Below are positions 18,154 through 29,000 of a stretch of 64,000 nt of DNA, piece after piece. The position numbers and the translations under genes are program-made. Every line of letters begins with the position of its first letter. Position 1 is the first letter of the stretch. This DNA is from Alloprevotella sp. Lung230 (GTDB lineage: Bacteria; Bacteroidota; Bacteroidia; Bacteroidales; Bacteroidaceae), in the NCBI RefSeq assembly GCF_014385435.1, contig NZ_JACSUD010000001.1:434001-498000 (forward strand), given 5' to 3'. The notes beneath the pieces were generated by a model. The model had not been told where the DNA came from. It did not search any database and worked only from the letters and a program-made list of their open reading frames with translations.

Positions 18154-19899
18154 ATGGATAAACAAAAAGTCGGACCTCTTGATGAGGAACGGGAGAGCCG
18201 TAGCCTGCTCTCCAATGCTGTGGTTATATTGCACCTTATTTTAGGCACACTCCCTATACTGCTTGTAGTGTGGGCTGTGGACAAGTTGATAAATGGCACA
18301 CTCTCTCCCATAATAGTTTGGGGTATTGGAGGAATAATGATACTATTTGCAATGCTTCGAGGCGTATTCTATGGAACCTCAATTTGGCGGGCACACCGGT
18401 CGGCTTACAATGCCCTTACACGATTGAGGTTGCGTATCATAAGTCATCTGCAACGCTTGCCACTCGGTTTCTTTCAAGAACGGAAAGTTGGCGAATTGGT
18501 GAATATTATCAACCATGATGTGGAACAAATTGAAATTTATTTAGCGCACGGATTACCCGAAATCCTTTCGGCTACGCTTTTTCCTGTCTTACTCTGGATA
18601 ATCATTATGGTGTTGGACTGGCGTTTGGGGCTGTCGCTCATTTCTCTTTTGCCTGTGGCATTTCTCCTGCAAATGGCTGTCAAAACACTTTGGGGAAAGA
18701 ACTTTCAACACTTTATGGAAAGTACGCAAAAAATGTCGGAAGACCTTTTGGAATATGTGGCTACCATATCGGTAATCAAGGCTTTCAGTAACGAGGAAAA
18801 CAGAACGGTACGGGTACTTGGCGGTATGCGCGATTATATTCATTGGGTGAAGCGGAGCATGTTCTGCGTTACTGTTCCGATGGCGCTCATAACGATGTTC
18901 CTGGAAGGTGGTATCGTGGTAATGACCCTTGTCGGGCTATGGATGATGACTTCGGGCGAACTGACGGTGGCTCGTTTTATCCTTGCCCTGATATTGGGCG
19001 GACTGTTCTCGTCCTCCTTTGCTAAGTTGGCAACATTCCAACATTTCCGAATCGTCTATGGTCAGTCGTTGGCAAAAGTACAGTCCATTACAGAGGTACA
19101 GACAAAGGAAACTGCGGACAAGAAAACCGATACGACACAGACGGATGTTTGTTTCGAGCATGTTACATTCTCCTATCCAAACAAGAAAGACAATGCGCTG
19201 AAAGATGTATGTCTTCAATTTCCGAGAGGAAGCCATACTGCAATCGTGGGCGAATCCGGGTCGGGAAAAACCACGCTGGCAAGTTTGATGATGGGGTTCT
19301 GGCAACCCCAAACAGGTACTATACGACTGGGAGGAGAGAATATTACGGAACTCTCCGAACGTAATATCGCTGATTATTTTTCGATGGTACAGCAGGAGGT
19401 TTTTCTCTTTAACACAACCATTCGGGATAATATCCGTATAGGAAGACCAACCGCCACACAAAAGGAAGTGGAAATGGCAGCACAGCGTGCTCGTATTCAT
19501 GATTTTATCATGGGCTTGCCGAATGGTTATGATACGCTGGCAGGCGAAGCCGGCGTAAAATTCTCCGGCGGAGAAAAACAGCGTATTTCCATTGCCCGAA
19601 TGTTGCTCAAAGACTCTCCAATAGTTATTCTCGATGAAGCTACTGCCGCATTGGACGGAGAGAATGAGAAACTAATTCAAGAAGCTCTTGATGAATTGCA
19701 GCGTAACAAGACCGTCATTACGATTGCCCACCGTCTCAATACCATTCAGGATATGGAGCGTATTGTTGTGATGCACAAAGGGCAGGTTGTGTCGAAAGGA
19801 ACACACCAAGAACTGATGAAAGACTGTTCTCTGTACCGCAATATGACGGAAACACAGGAACAAGTAAGTAAATGGCAATTAAAAGATGAGGAGGAATAA
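18154..19899 (+). CDS. ABC half-transporter, YbtP-like (first of pair)
   Basis: A 581-residue half-transporter. The N-terminal membrane domain has six segments (first near residues 20-45). The ATPase domain has Walker A GESGSGKTT (near residue 370), signature FSGGEKQR, Walker B IVILDEATAALD and H-loop IAHRLNTI. The ATG at 18154 is chosen because upstream codons lie inside the promoter. Heterodimeric fused half-transporters encoded beside a siderophore receptor resemble the YbtPQ/IrtAB family, exporter-fold proteins that import siderophores. It is followed by its partner after two bases. Confidence 0.88.
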   Translation: MDKQKVGPLDEERESRSLLSNAVVILHLILGTLPILLVVWAVDKLINGTLSPIIVWGIGGIMILFAMLRGVFYGTSIWRAHRSAYNALTRLRLRIISHLQRLPLGFFQERKVGELVNIINHDVEQIEIYLAHGLPEILSATLFPVLLWIIIMVLDWRLGLSLISLLPVAFLLQMAVKTLWGKNFQHFMESTQKMSEDLLEYVATISVIKAFSNEENRTVRVLGGMRDYIHWVKRSMFCVTVPMALITMFLEGGIVVMTLVGLWMMTSGELTVARFILALILGGLFSSSFAKLATFQHFRIVYGQSLAKVQSITEVQTKETADKKTDTTQTDVCFEHVTFSYPNKKDNALKDVCLQFPRGSHTAIVGESGSGKTTLASLMMGFWQPQTGTIRLGGENITELSERNIADYFSMVQQEVFLFNTTIRDNIRIGRPTATQKEVEMAAQRARIHDFIMGLPNGYDTLAGEAGVKFSGGEKQRISIARMLLKDSPIVILDEATAALDGENEKLIQEALDELQRNKTVITIAHRLNTIQDMERIVVMHKGQVVSKGTHQELMKDCSLYRNMTETQEQVSKWQLKDEEE

Positions 19900-19901
19900 G
19901 A

Positions 19902-21599
19902 ATGGTACGCAATATACTGAATGAATTGACCGCTCGCGGAGTGCGGCATCTGATTATCTCCGCACTGTTTTTCGTGGTTTATGCCCTTTGCGGCACGGCG
20001 ATAATGCTCACAGTCTTGTTTCTCATCGACCGTCATATACAGGGAGAAAGCATTTCTTTCATTTCGGCAGCATGGGTACTCGGCAGTCTGCTGGTCTTGA
20101 AAACCATATCCAATGCCATTGCCGATATGAGTAAGCATTTTGCCGGATTTGATCTTGTGAAACGTATCCGCGAGAAAATCATATTGAAACTGAAAATGTT
20201 TTCACTCGGTTTCTATACCAATGAGCGTCTGGGAGAGATAAGTACAGTCATTCACAAAGACGTTGATAATATGGAGATGGTTGTGGGTCATCTTTGGACG
20301 CGAATGTCCGCCGATTTCATCGTGGCGCTGATACTTGGCATCGGGCTGTTCTGTGTGGACTGGCGCATGGGATTGACGATGGTTGCCATTCTTCCCATTG
20401 CCCTATTTTCTCTGTATCGGGGCATTCGCTCGGGAATGAAAGCACAAGAGGAATCACAGGATAATCTGGCGGATATGGTTAGCCTCTTTGTTGAATATGT
20501 TAAGGGCATCCCAGTTTTGAAAGTGTTTGGAGGAAAAGGAATGTTCCGTGACAGACTCGACCACTCTGTCAGTGAATTTGGAGAAAGCAGTAAGAATATT
20601 TCCCGTTTGGCTGCTGTAAGTGTGGGCAGATACACTTTTTTGATAGAATTGGCTTTCGCTCTGATGGCTACAATCGGTCTTTGGTGGACACAGCAAGGGG
20701 AACTTTCTCTTTTCGCTTATCTGATGTTCGTCATCGTCTCAAAAGAATTCTACAAGCCTTTTGTCAATATGGAAAGTCATTGGCTGAATTACATCAAGGT
20801 AAAGGACAGCTACGGACGCATTTCCCATTTGTTGAATGCCCCTGTTATCACCAATCCTGAACAGCCGAAAACAGCAACCCATTTCAATCTTTCCTTTGAC
20901 AAAGTTGGTTTCCATTATGAGAAGGAAGGTTTTGAGATGAAAGATCTCACGTTCCATGTTCCCGAAGGAACGGTAACGGCACTTGTTGGCTCGTCAGGTT
21001 CTGGTAAAACAACCATTACCACCCTGTTACTTCGTTTCTGGGAACCGCAGACCGGCAGTATTCGTATCGGTGGTATAGACATTCGAGAAATGGACTATGA
21101 TTATCTACTCGGCAAAATCAGTGTGGTGATGCAGAATGTTATTCTCTTTTCAGATACCATTGCCAATAATATCAAAGTGGGCAATCAACATGCTACGCAG
21201 GAAGAAATCGAGGAAGCGGCACGACGGGCGATGATACACGACTTTATCATCAGTCTGCCAGAAGGTTATGAAACAAAAATCGGAGAAAATGGTTTGGGAC
21301 TGTCCGGAGGTCAGAAACAAAGGCTTTCAATCGCCCGTGCGTTCCTCAAAGATGCTCCCATCATTCTTTTGGACGAGATAACGAGCAATGTCGATCCTGT
21401 TAATGAATATAAGATACAACAGGCGATGTCCGCCCTTATCCGAAATCGTACAGTTTTGGTCATAGCCCATCACCTGCAAACCATTCGCAATGCTAATCAG
21501 ATTATTGTGATGGACAAAGGACGTCTTGTAGAGAACGGGACGCATTCAGAACTTGCAGCCCATGACGGAATGTACTGCAAATTGCTGGCGATGCAGTAA
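19902..21599 (+). CDS. ABC half-transporter, YbtQ-like (second of pair)
   Basis: A 565-residue half-transporter with six membrane segments and a full ATPase domain: Walker A GSSGSGKTT, signature LSGGQKQR, Walker B IILLDEITSNVD and H-loop IAHHLQTI. It starts two bases after its partner, so the two are translationally coupled and probably form a heterodimer. Its D-loop region, ITSNVD, is less canonical than the partner's ATAALD. A strong terminator follows immediately. Confidence 0.88.
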   Translation: MVRNILNELTARGVRHLIISALFFVVYALCGTAIMLTVLFLIDRHIQGESISFISAAWVLGSLLVLKTISNAIADMSKHFAGFDLVKRIREKIILKLKMFSLGFYTNERLGEISTVIHKDVDNMEMVVGHLWTRMSADFIVALILGIGLFCVDWRMGLTMVAILPIALFSLYRGIRSGMKAQEESQDNLADMVSLFVEYVKGIPVLKVFGGKGMFRDRLDHSVSEFGESSKNISRLAAVSVGRYTFLIELAFALMATIGLWWTQQGELSLFAYLMFVIVSKEFYKPFVNMESHWLNYIKVKDSYGRISHLLNAPVITNPEQPKTATHFNLSFDKVGFHYEKEGFEMKDLTFHVPEGTVTALVGSSGSGKTTITTLLLRFWEPQTGSIRIGGIDIREMDYDYLLGKISVVMQNVILFSDTIANNIKVGNQHATQEEIEEAARRAMIHDFIISLPEGYETKIGENGLGLSGGQKQRLSIARAFLKDAPIILLDEITSNVDPVNEYKIQQAMSALIRNRTVLVIAHHLQTIRNANQIIVMDKGRLVENGTHSELAAHDGMYCKLLAMQ

Positions 21600-21618
21600 T
21601 TTAATCAATAAAAATATG

Positions 21619-21649
21619 GAGGTATGGTTTGAGCCATACCTCTTTTTTT
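21619..21649 (+). terminator. Rho-independent terminator after the ABC genes
   Basis: Arms GAGGTATGG (21619-21627) and CCATACCTC (21634-21642), a six-base loop, then seven T residues. It ends the ABC operon just before the next regulated promoter. Confidence 0.9.
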
Positions 21650-21730
21650 GCCACTTCCATCCATATCAACGCCACAAGTACGCAGTTATTTCCAACTGCT
21701 AATATGCACAGTTTCTTTGATTTACCTTTG
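21650..21730 (+). promoter_or_regulatory. Promoter with 18-bp element upstream of the DNA-processing operon
   Basis: GCCACAAGTACGCAGTTA spans 21671-21688. A GCCAC half-copy begins exactly 21 bases upstream at 21650. The -7 box TACCTTTG (21723-21730) lies 34 bases downstream of the element. The genes from 21770 follow. Confidence 0.7.
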
Positions 21731-21769
21731 CCCATGCACCGCTGTTGGTGTCATTAAATACATTGTAAT

Positions 21770-23170
21770 ATGGACGAAAAAATCAAAGATCAAGAAGTCC
21801 TTTTGGTGAAAGATTCCAAGGACGAGAATCTCAAAGCCGTCGCAGGGACGGACGAGAAAGGCGGACTGAAGACAGTACCGCCCACCGCCGAGCATGAACA
21901 GAGTTTCCTGAAGTTCGACAAGCACAGCAATGCCTTGGAGAACTTCCTCTCCAACTTCATGCGGCAGTTCAAGAACCCCACACAATTCCACTTTTTCAAA
22001 GTCCCCTTCGAGGGTGTTGTTGCCAGTGCACGGGTTCTCTCCGAGATGCTCAAAGCACCGGATGTTCCCTCTAACAAAGAGATGCTGGACTCTGTCCGTG
22101 TCAATCCTTCGGACTATGCAGGAGAGCAGAAACAGACCTTTCAAGGGATAGACCCCGAGAAAATCGACTGGGAGCAGTTCTCCAAGATGGGCGTGAGCCG
22201 TGAGAGCCTTGAAAAGGGCAAGGAGCTTGAAGCCATGCTAAAATACCGAAAATCACCCCACCTTGTCCCCATCAGCGTAAAAATCGGAGACGTAGCTCTC
22301 CATACGGACGCACGCCTTTCATTGCGTGAGACAGAGGACGGCAGATTTATCCCCGTTGTCCACGCCATCCGCAAGGAGCCTCAGTTGGAGCGGGAGTTCT
22401 TCGGACACACCTTCACCGACGAGGACAAGAATGCCCTGAGAGAAACGGGCAACCTCGGACGTACCGTGGAACTGACCTTTCCCAATAGCGATAAACCCAC
22501 CCGCAGTTTCGTGAGTATCGACCGACTGACCAACGACATCATCGCTTTGAGTGCCGATAAAGTTCGCATCCCCGATGAAATCAAGGGCGTAAAACTGAGC
22601 GAAGATCAGAAGAAGGATTTGTCGGAAGGCAAGAGCATCTATGTGGAGGGAATGACCGCCAAGACGGGAAAGAGTTTCAACGCCAACCTCCAGTTCAACG
22701 CCGACAAGCGGGCGATTGAATTTCGTTTCGGCTCGCCCAAACAAAGCCAAGGACAGCAGCAGGAAAGCCGTAAAACAGAAAATCAAGAGAAGCGGCAAGG
22801 AGTCCGCATCCCCAAGAAGTTGTTGGGAAGGGAGGTCTCACCGGAGGAGCAAGCCAAGCTCAAGGAAGGAGGAACGGTCTATATGGAAGGCTTGAAAGAT
22901 AAGCAGGGACAGCCGTTCAACGCCTACGTCCGTGCTAACTTCGAGAAGGACAAGTTCGATTTCTTCAAGTGGAATCCCGACAAGTCCCAAACGAAAGAAG
23001 TCGTTCCCGACAACGCCTCCAAGACACAGGTCGCCGTCAATTCCGAAGGCAAGACCAACGAAGCGACGAAGCATGTGAAAGAGCCTCTGAAAGAAGGACA
23101 GACACAGCCCATCGCCGAGCAGAAAGAAGAGAAACAGGAACAGAAGCGTTCCAAGGGAATGAAAATGTAA
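21770..23170 (+). CDS. DUF4099/DUF3945 protein, CTn DNA-processing operon
   Basis: A 466-residue hydrophilic protein. Residues about 120-260 form a DUF4099-like domain. Two DUF3945 repeats follow, recognisable by IPDEIKGVKLSEDQKKDL then SIYVEGMTAKTGKSFNA (about residues 268-320), and IPKKLLGREVSPEEQAKL then GGTVYMEGLKDKQGQPFNA (about residues 345-395). The C-terminal tail is low-complexity Lys/Glu/Gln. Such proteins regularly precede topB in Bacteroidetes conjugative transposons; the function is unknown. It is the first gene after the regulated promoter. Confidence 0.85.
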   Translation: MDEKIKDQEVLLVKDSKDENLKAVAGTDEKGGLKTVPPTAEHEQSFLKFDKHSNALENFLSNFMRQFKNPTQFHFFKVPFEGVVASARVLSEMLKAPDVPSNKEMLDSVRVNPSDYAGEQKQTFQGIDPEKIDWEQFSKMGVSRESLEKGKELEAMLKYRKSPHLVPISVKIGDVALHTDARLSLRETEDGRFIPVVHAIRKEPQLEREFFGHTFTDEDKNALRETGNLGRTVELTFPNSDKPTRSFVSIDRLTNDIIALSADKVRIPDEIKGVKLSEDQKKDLSEGKSIYVEGMTAKTGKSFNANLQFNADKRAIEFRFGSPKQSQGQQQESRKTENQEKRQGVRIPKKLLGREVSPEEQAKLKEGGTVYMEGLKDKQGQPFNAYVRANFEKDKFDFFKWNPDKSQTKEVVPDNASKTQVAVNSEGKTNEATKHVKEPLKEGQTQPIAEQKEEKQEQKRSKGMKM

Positions 23171-23203
23171 TCCGCCACCACTAACATCCAAAAGTAAAAT
23201 CGT

Positions 23204-25333
23204 ATGAAAGTCATCATAGCAGAAAAACCGAGCGTAGCCCGTGAGATAGCCCGCGTCGTTCGGGCAACAAACAGAAAAGAGGGCTATATAGAAGGCAGTA
23301 ACTACACCGTCACATGGGCATTGGGACACCTGATAACGGCGGCCATGCCCGAAGCCTACGGGTTCAAAGGTTTTCATCGTGAAAATCTTCCCATCCTGCC
23401 TCCCATCTTTACCCTTATTCCCCGACAAGTCAAGAGCGGAAAAGGCTACAAGGCAGACCCGAGTGCCGTTGCCCAACTCAAAGTCATTGAGAAACTTTTC
23501 AAAGTGGCAGAGAGCCTCATCGTAGCCACCGACGCAGGACGTGAGGGTGAGTTAATATTCAGGTTCATCTACGAGTATCTCGGCATCGCCAAGCCTTTTG
23601 AGCGACTCTGGATCAGTTCGCTCACAGACAAAGCCATTCGGGAAGGACTTGCCCATCTCAAAAGCGGAGCCGAGTACGACAATCTTTACTATGCCGCCCG
23701 AGCACGCAGCGAAGCCGACTGGCTTGTGGGCATCAATGCCACCCAAGCCGTTTCCATAGCGGCAGGTTATGGCACCTACTCGTTAGGCAGGGTACAGACT
23801 CCGACGCTCTGCATGGTCTGCTCCCGCTTCTGGGAAAATAAAAAGTTTACGCCACAACCGTTTTGGCAGCTAAGCCTTTCCGTAAAGGACGGCGATGAGA
23901 GCTTCCGTTTCTCTAATCCCGAACGCTGCTTCAACAAGGAAGAAGCCACCACCCGGTATGAGAAGATCAAAGCCGCCTCTCACATCACAATAGAAACGAT
24001 AGTCCGCAAGGAGGCGAAGCAGGAACCGCCTCTTTTGTACGACCTGACCACCTTGCAGAAGGAAGCCAACAGCCGACACCGTTATTCGGCAGAACAGACC
24101 CTCACGCTGGCACAGAAACTTTATGAAAGAGGATACATTACCTATCCGCGCACCGGAAGTCGTTATATCTCGGAGGATGTCTTCGAGGAAATCCCCGCAT
24201 TGATTGCCTTCCTGCACGACCATCCCGTATGGGGTATCCATACCCGTAACCTTTCCGTCCTCAATGCCCGGTCGGTAAACGGGAAGAAAGTGACCGACCA
24301 CCACGCCCTGCTCATCACGGGCAAAAAGCCGATAGATGTATTCGGAGAGGAAGCGGTCATCTACAATATGATTGCGGGGCGTATGCTGGAAGCCTTCTCC
24401 CCTCGGTGTGAGAAAGACGTTACCACCGTAACCGCCTTGTGCGAAGGTGTAAGGTTCACGCTCAAAGGAGAAATCATCAGGCAGGAAGGCTGGCGTAGCA
24501 TCCTTAAAAACGAGAAAGGCAAAGACAAGGAACAGCTCGAAGCCGAAGAGCGAGAAAGCCGTGAGAATGGCGAAGGAGTCCTCATTCCGGAATGGAACGA
24601 AGGCATGCAACTTGCCATCTCCGCCTGTTCGTTGGCACAAGGGACAACCAAGCCCAAACCGCTACACACGGAAAGTTCCTTACTTTCTGCAATGGAGACG
24701 GCAGGCAAGGAGTTGGAAGACGAGGAACTGCGTGCCTGTCTGAAAGATTGCGGCATCGGCACTCCTGCCACCCGTGCCGCCATCATCGAAACGCTCTTTA
24801 CCCGCGAGTATATGGTACGTAAGGAGAAGTCGCTCGTGCCTACCGAAAAAGGACTTGTCCTCTATTCCATCGTCAAGGAAATGAAAATCGGCAATGCCGA
24901 GATGACCGGGCAGTGGGAGGCAGACTTGGCGAAGATAGAACGTGGAGAGATGAAGGAAAAAGATTTCCGCAAGGACATCGAGTCTTATGCCACGCAGATT
25001 ACGGACGAACTGCTCTCGTCCAAAATCCTCTTCCCTCAAAGGCGAAGTGATATCCATTGTCCCAAGTGCGGCAAAGGCTCATTGGTCTTCTATCCCCGAT
25101 GTGCCAAGTGTTCGGATGCCGATTGCGGATGGACGCTTTTCCGCACCGTTGCGGGCAAAAGCCTCACAGACGAGCAGCTGACCCGATTGGCTGTAAACGG
25201 AGAGACCGACATCATCAAGGGCTTTACCTCCAAAGTCGGCAAGCGGTTCGAGGCTTCGCTCTCGTTAGACGGGGACTTCAAAACGGTTTTTGTCTTCCCC
25301 GAACGCAAGAAAACGGGCAAATCCCGAAGATAA
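23204..25333 (+). CDS. topB: DNA topoisomerase III (type IA), transposon copy
   Basis: A 709-residue type IA topoisomerase. The Toprim domain starts MKVIIAEKPSVAREIA and includes VATDAGREGELIFRFIY. The catalytic tyrosine is Tyr314 in YITYPRTGSRYI. A C-terminal zinc ribbon, CPKCGKG...CAKCSDADCGW, is near residues 620-645. It relaxes and decatenates single-strand-containing DNA, and in CTns is thought to help process transfer or excision intermediates. Intact and full length. Confidence 0.95.
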   Translation: MKVIIAEKPSVAREIARVVRATNRKEGYIEGSNYTVTWALGHLITAAMPEAYGFKGFHRENLPILPPIFTLIPRQVKSGKGYKADPSAVAQLKVIEKLFKVAESLIVATDAGREGELIFRFIYEYLGIAKPFERLWISSLTDKAIREGLAHLKSGAEYDNLYYAARARSEADWLVGINATQAVSIAAGYGTYSLGRVQTPTLCMVCSRFWENKKFTPQPFWQLSLSVKDGDESFRFSNPERCFNKEEATTRYEKIKAASHITIETIVRKEAKQEPPLLYDLTTLQKEANSRHRYSAEQTLTLAQKLYERGYITYPRTGSRYISEDVFEEIPALIAFLHDHPVWGIHTRNLSVLNARSVNGKKVTDHHALLITGKKPIDVFGEEAVIYNMIAGRMLEAFSPRCEKDVTTVTALCEGVRFTLKGEIIRQEGWRSILKNEKGKDKEQLEAEERESRENGEGVLIPEWNEGMQLAISACSLAQGTTKPKPLHTESSLLSAMETAGKELEDEELRACLKDCGIGTPATRAAIIETLFTREYMVRKEKSLVPTEKGLVLYSIVKEMKIGNAEMTGQWEADLAKIERGEMKEKDFRKDIESYATQITDELLSSKILFPQRRSDIHCPKCGKGSLVFYPRCAKCSDADCGWTLFRTVAGKSLTDEQLTRLAVNGETDIIKGFTSKVGKRFEASLSLDGDFKTVFVFPERKKTGKSRR

Positions 25334-25411
25334 ATCCCCGTAAATTGCTAATTTTGCCACTGAATGATGCGGTCATAACAATCTTATTGTTTTACTGCGG
25401 ATTTTAGTGGT

Positions 25412-25437
25412 GGCACTCGGCGGGGACGTCGAGTGCC
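25412..25437 (+). terminator. GC-rich hairpin after topB
   Basis: Arms GGCACTCG (25412-25419) and CGAGTGCC (25430-25437) with a ten-base loop, followed by TTTG. A possible weak terminator in the 318-base gap between topB and DUF1896. Confidence 0.5.
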
Positions 25438-25510
25438 TTTGCATTATAGGGTTATGCCTCAAAAAAGTATTCTTTAGAGAAGTTTTTTTCAGAGCCGATA
25501 AACGGTCGTT

Positions 25511-25576
25511 CAAAAGATGTCGAGTAATCTCCGAAAAGATCCCGAGTAATAACAGAAAAGATACCGAGCAACCGGC
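25511..25576. repeat. Three 22-bp direct repeats upstream of the DUF1896/methylase-helicase operon
   Basis: Units begin at 25511, 25533 and 25555, a constant 22-base step, with consensus (C/G)AAAAGATNYCGAG(T/C)AA. The second unit reads GAAAAGATCCCGAGTAAT. They lie in a non-coding gap and are followed by a GAAAGCT-CATT-AGCTTTC hairpin at 25578-25595. They look like protein-binding iterons. Confidence 0.7.
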
Positions 25577-25651
25577 TGAAAGCTCATTAGCTTTCTCTTG
25601 ATTACTAATTAGCTTTTCGGGCAATCCATAACATTCACTAAAATCATTCAT

Positions 25652-26083
25652 ATGACAGTCATTCATTTTTCATACTACGAACTTTCCCTGCTCTCATTTC
25701 TCAGGGAGAGCCACCCCGAGCTGGCGGACGACATTCCTTTCGTGAAGGAGCGTGCCGAAGCCGCCTCGCAAGCCTATACCGAAGCCTTTGACAACGGCTT
25801 TTCCGTAGCCGAATGTATCGGCATCGCCAACAAAACCCTTTATGCGGGACTGCATTTCTCCCGACACGACACGCTCACGTCCGTTCTGTGGAACGAGTTC
25901 TCGGCCGATGTACCACTCGAAGCGGTACGCGAGACGGCAATACGGCTGCGTCCGTCTGCGGAGGAAGTCTTCTCCAAATACCCGATTTCGGACGACTTCG
26001 CCTATACCCCCGAATACAATGCCCTCTACACGGAATTGACGGGCTTTATCCAATTAAAACTCGAAGAAGATGGCAAGCTATAA
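25652..26083 (+). CDS. DUF1896 protein
   Basis: A 143-residue acidic protein with the DUF1896 pattern [19 protein letters not shown] ... [18 protein letters not shown] ... YTELTGFI. The family sits directly upstream of the giant methylase-helicase in Bacteroidetes conjugative elements; no biochemical role is known. It overlaps that gene by 14 bases. A second DUF1896 gene lies in the nested element at 40631-41098. Confidence 0.85.
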   Translation: MTVIHFSYYELSLLSFLRESHPELADDIPFVKERAEAASQAYTEAFDNGFSVAECIGIANKTLYAGLHFSRHDTLTSVLWNEFSADVPLEAVRETAIRLRPSAEEVFSKYPISDDFAYTPEYNALYTELTGFIQLKLEEDGKL

Positions 26084-29000
26084 CAAGAAAGAGCATCTTC
26101 GGGCAAATATAGATGCCATCCAAACGGTTTTTACCCTCCATCGGGAGCATCGCACGGCTACGGAGGAGGAAATGAAGGTGTTGCGGGCTTATACGGGTTT
26201 CGGTGCCTTAAAGTGTATTCTTTCACCGGCAAACTCGATGGAGGACATCGCACGCTGGAACAAGTCGGAAGTGGAACTCTTCCCCTTGGTTATGGAACTG
26301 CATCGGGTCATTCGGGACAACACCGCTTCGGAGACTCAGTACAAAAGCTATATGCAGAGTCTGAAAAACTCGGTGATGACCGCTTTCTATACACCGGAAC
26401 CCGTAGTACGGGAGATTGCTGTTTCCTTGCAAGAGGCAGGTATTGCCCCTGGCAAGATACTCGACCCGTCGGCAGGAATGGGCGAGTTTATCCGCTCGTT
26501 TTACGGTATCGCAACCGAAGGGCATACCACATTCGGCTTTGAGAAAGACATTCTGACGGGACAACTGCTTTCCGCCCTGCATCCCGACGACAAGATACGC
26601 ATCCGTGGATTTGAGGAAATTGAGTCCAAATTCGAGGGCTATTTCGACGTGGTGAGCAGCAACATTCCTTTCGGGGACATCGCCGTCTTCGACCCGGTCT
26701 TCAGCAAGACGGATGAGCCGGCACGCAAGGTGGCACGCATGTCCCTGCACAATTACTTTTTCGTCAAGGGCGTGGATATGCTTCGTGAAGGTGGCGTGCT
26801 GGCATTCATTACCTCCCAAGGCGTTATGAACGCTCCCTCGAACGAGCCTGTTCGGGAATGGCTGATGAGCCATACCCGCCTTGTCTCAGCAGTCCGTCTG
26901 CCGAACAATCTCTTTTCGGAGAATGCCGGCACGGAAGTGGGCAGCGACCTGATTGTATTGCAAAAGAATAGTAACAAGGCATGCCTTACCGAAGAGGAGC
27001 AGCGTTTCATCAAGAGCGGGAAGCGTCCCAGCGGCGTAATGTTCAACACCTATCTGCGGAGTATGTCGCAAATCGTGCATACCGAGTGGAAGCAGGACAC
27101 CGATCCTTACGGGAAACCTGCCATCCTGTTCCACCACAGCGGAGGGGCGGAAGGCATTGCCAATGATATGGGTAAAATCCTGCGGGCAGATTTGGAAAAG
27201 CGGTTAGACCTGTCATTATACCAACAACATATCCCCACACAGCAACAGAGCGAAGTTATTCTCCCTGCTCATTCTGAGGAAAAACAGACCGTGCAAAAGC
27301 CTCTGTCTTCTGATGGTGCACACACAGAAGAAAAGCCCGCGACTACGGAACCCATTCAAACGAATGTATCGCCACAGACGGAACTGTTCGACCTCTTCGG
27401 AAATGTCATTCAAGAAAAGAAGTCCAAGCGTAAAGCAGCCGCAAAACCGAAGCCGGTTTCTTCCCCCTCTCTGTTTCCCGAGACTTCACAAAGCAGCGAG
27501 ACGGCAAATGGATTAAAAGATACGGGCGAGCTGTGGTGGCAGCAGGATAAGGAGAAAGGGATGCTGGCACGTCCCTATGAGGGCTTATGGCACGAACACC
27601 TCAAAGAGGCTTCTTTGCTCGCCTCGGACTTTCAGGTAGGTACGCTTGTCCGTGATATGCAGGACAACCGCCTGTTTCAGCCCATAGACCTCTCTTCCCA
27701 AGAACGGCAGAAGATGCAGGGCTACATAGACCTGAGAGACGCCTATCACGCTCTCTATGATTATGAAGCGGAGCACAAGGCGGAGAATGTTTCTCTTCGG
27801 CAGCACCTCAATGACCTGTATGACCGTTTTGTACGTCTTTACGGGCATCTCAACGACCGCAAGAACCACGAAATGATTCTGATGGACGCTGGAGGACGTG
27901 AGATACTTTTCTTGGAACGCAAGGTGGATGGCAAGACGGTCAAGGCGGACATCTTCACTCAGCCGGTCTCTTTCAGTTTGCACGAGGTAACGCAGGTGGA
28001 GACTGCCGCCGAAGCCCTTTCCGCTTCCCTGAACAAGTTCGGAAGCGTGGATCTCGAATACATGGCTTCCCTGTTGCCCGACGGAACGGAAGAGGACATC
28101 CTGAACGAATTAAACGGCAAGGTCTATTACAATCCGTTGGAAGGCGGATATGAGACGGGCGAGAAGTTCATATCCGGGAATGTGGTCGCCAAGGCGGACG
28201 ACATCGGGCATTATCTGTTGGAGCATCCCGAAGACACAAGAGCCGCTGCCTCCATGCAGGCGCTTAGGGATGCCGTGCCTGTCCCCATTCCTTTCGCCGA
28301 CCTTGACTTTAACTTCGGGGAAAGATGGATTCCCGTACAGATATACTCGGACTATGCCTCCTTCCTTTTCGACACGGAGGTGGCGATACATTACAATTCA
28401 AGTGCGGACGAGTACTCGGTTGATGCACGCCTGCACAATGCCAACATCTGGGACAAGTTCTGTGTTCGGGGACAGCATCGCCGCTATGATGGCGTTACGC
28501 TGATGAAGCACGCCTTGTTGAATACTTCTCCTGACATTACCAAGAAAATTATGGTCGGAGACAAGGAGGTCAAAGTAAGGGATACGGAAGCCATACAGAT
28601 GGCAAATTCAAAGATAGACGAGATACGAAACGGCTTTACAGACTGGCTTGCCGAGCAGCCGGACGATTTCAAGAAGCGGCTGGAAAAACTGTATAACGAC
28701 AAGTTCAACTGTTTTGTGCGACCGCAATATGACGGCTCGCATCAGACATTTCCCGACCTTGATCTGAAAGGATTGGGTATTGAAAGCCTGTATGACAGCC
28801 AGAAGGATGCCGTTTGGATGCTCAAACTCAACGGAGGGGGCATCTGCGACCATCAGGTGGGAGCAGGAAAAACGCTCATCATGTGCGTGGCGGCTTACGA
28901 GATGAAGCGGCTGGGCTTGGCAAACAAGCCGATGATTCTTGCCCTGAAAGCCAACGTGCAGGAAATTGCGCAGACATTCCGAACGGCATATCCCAACGCA

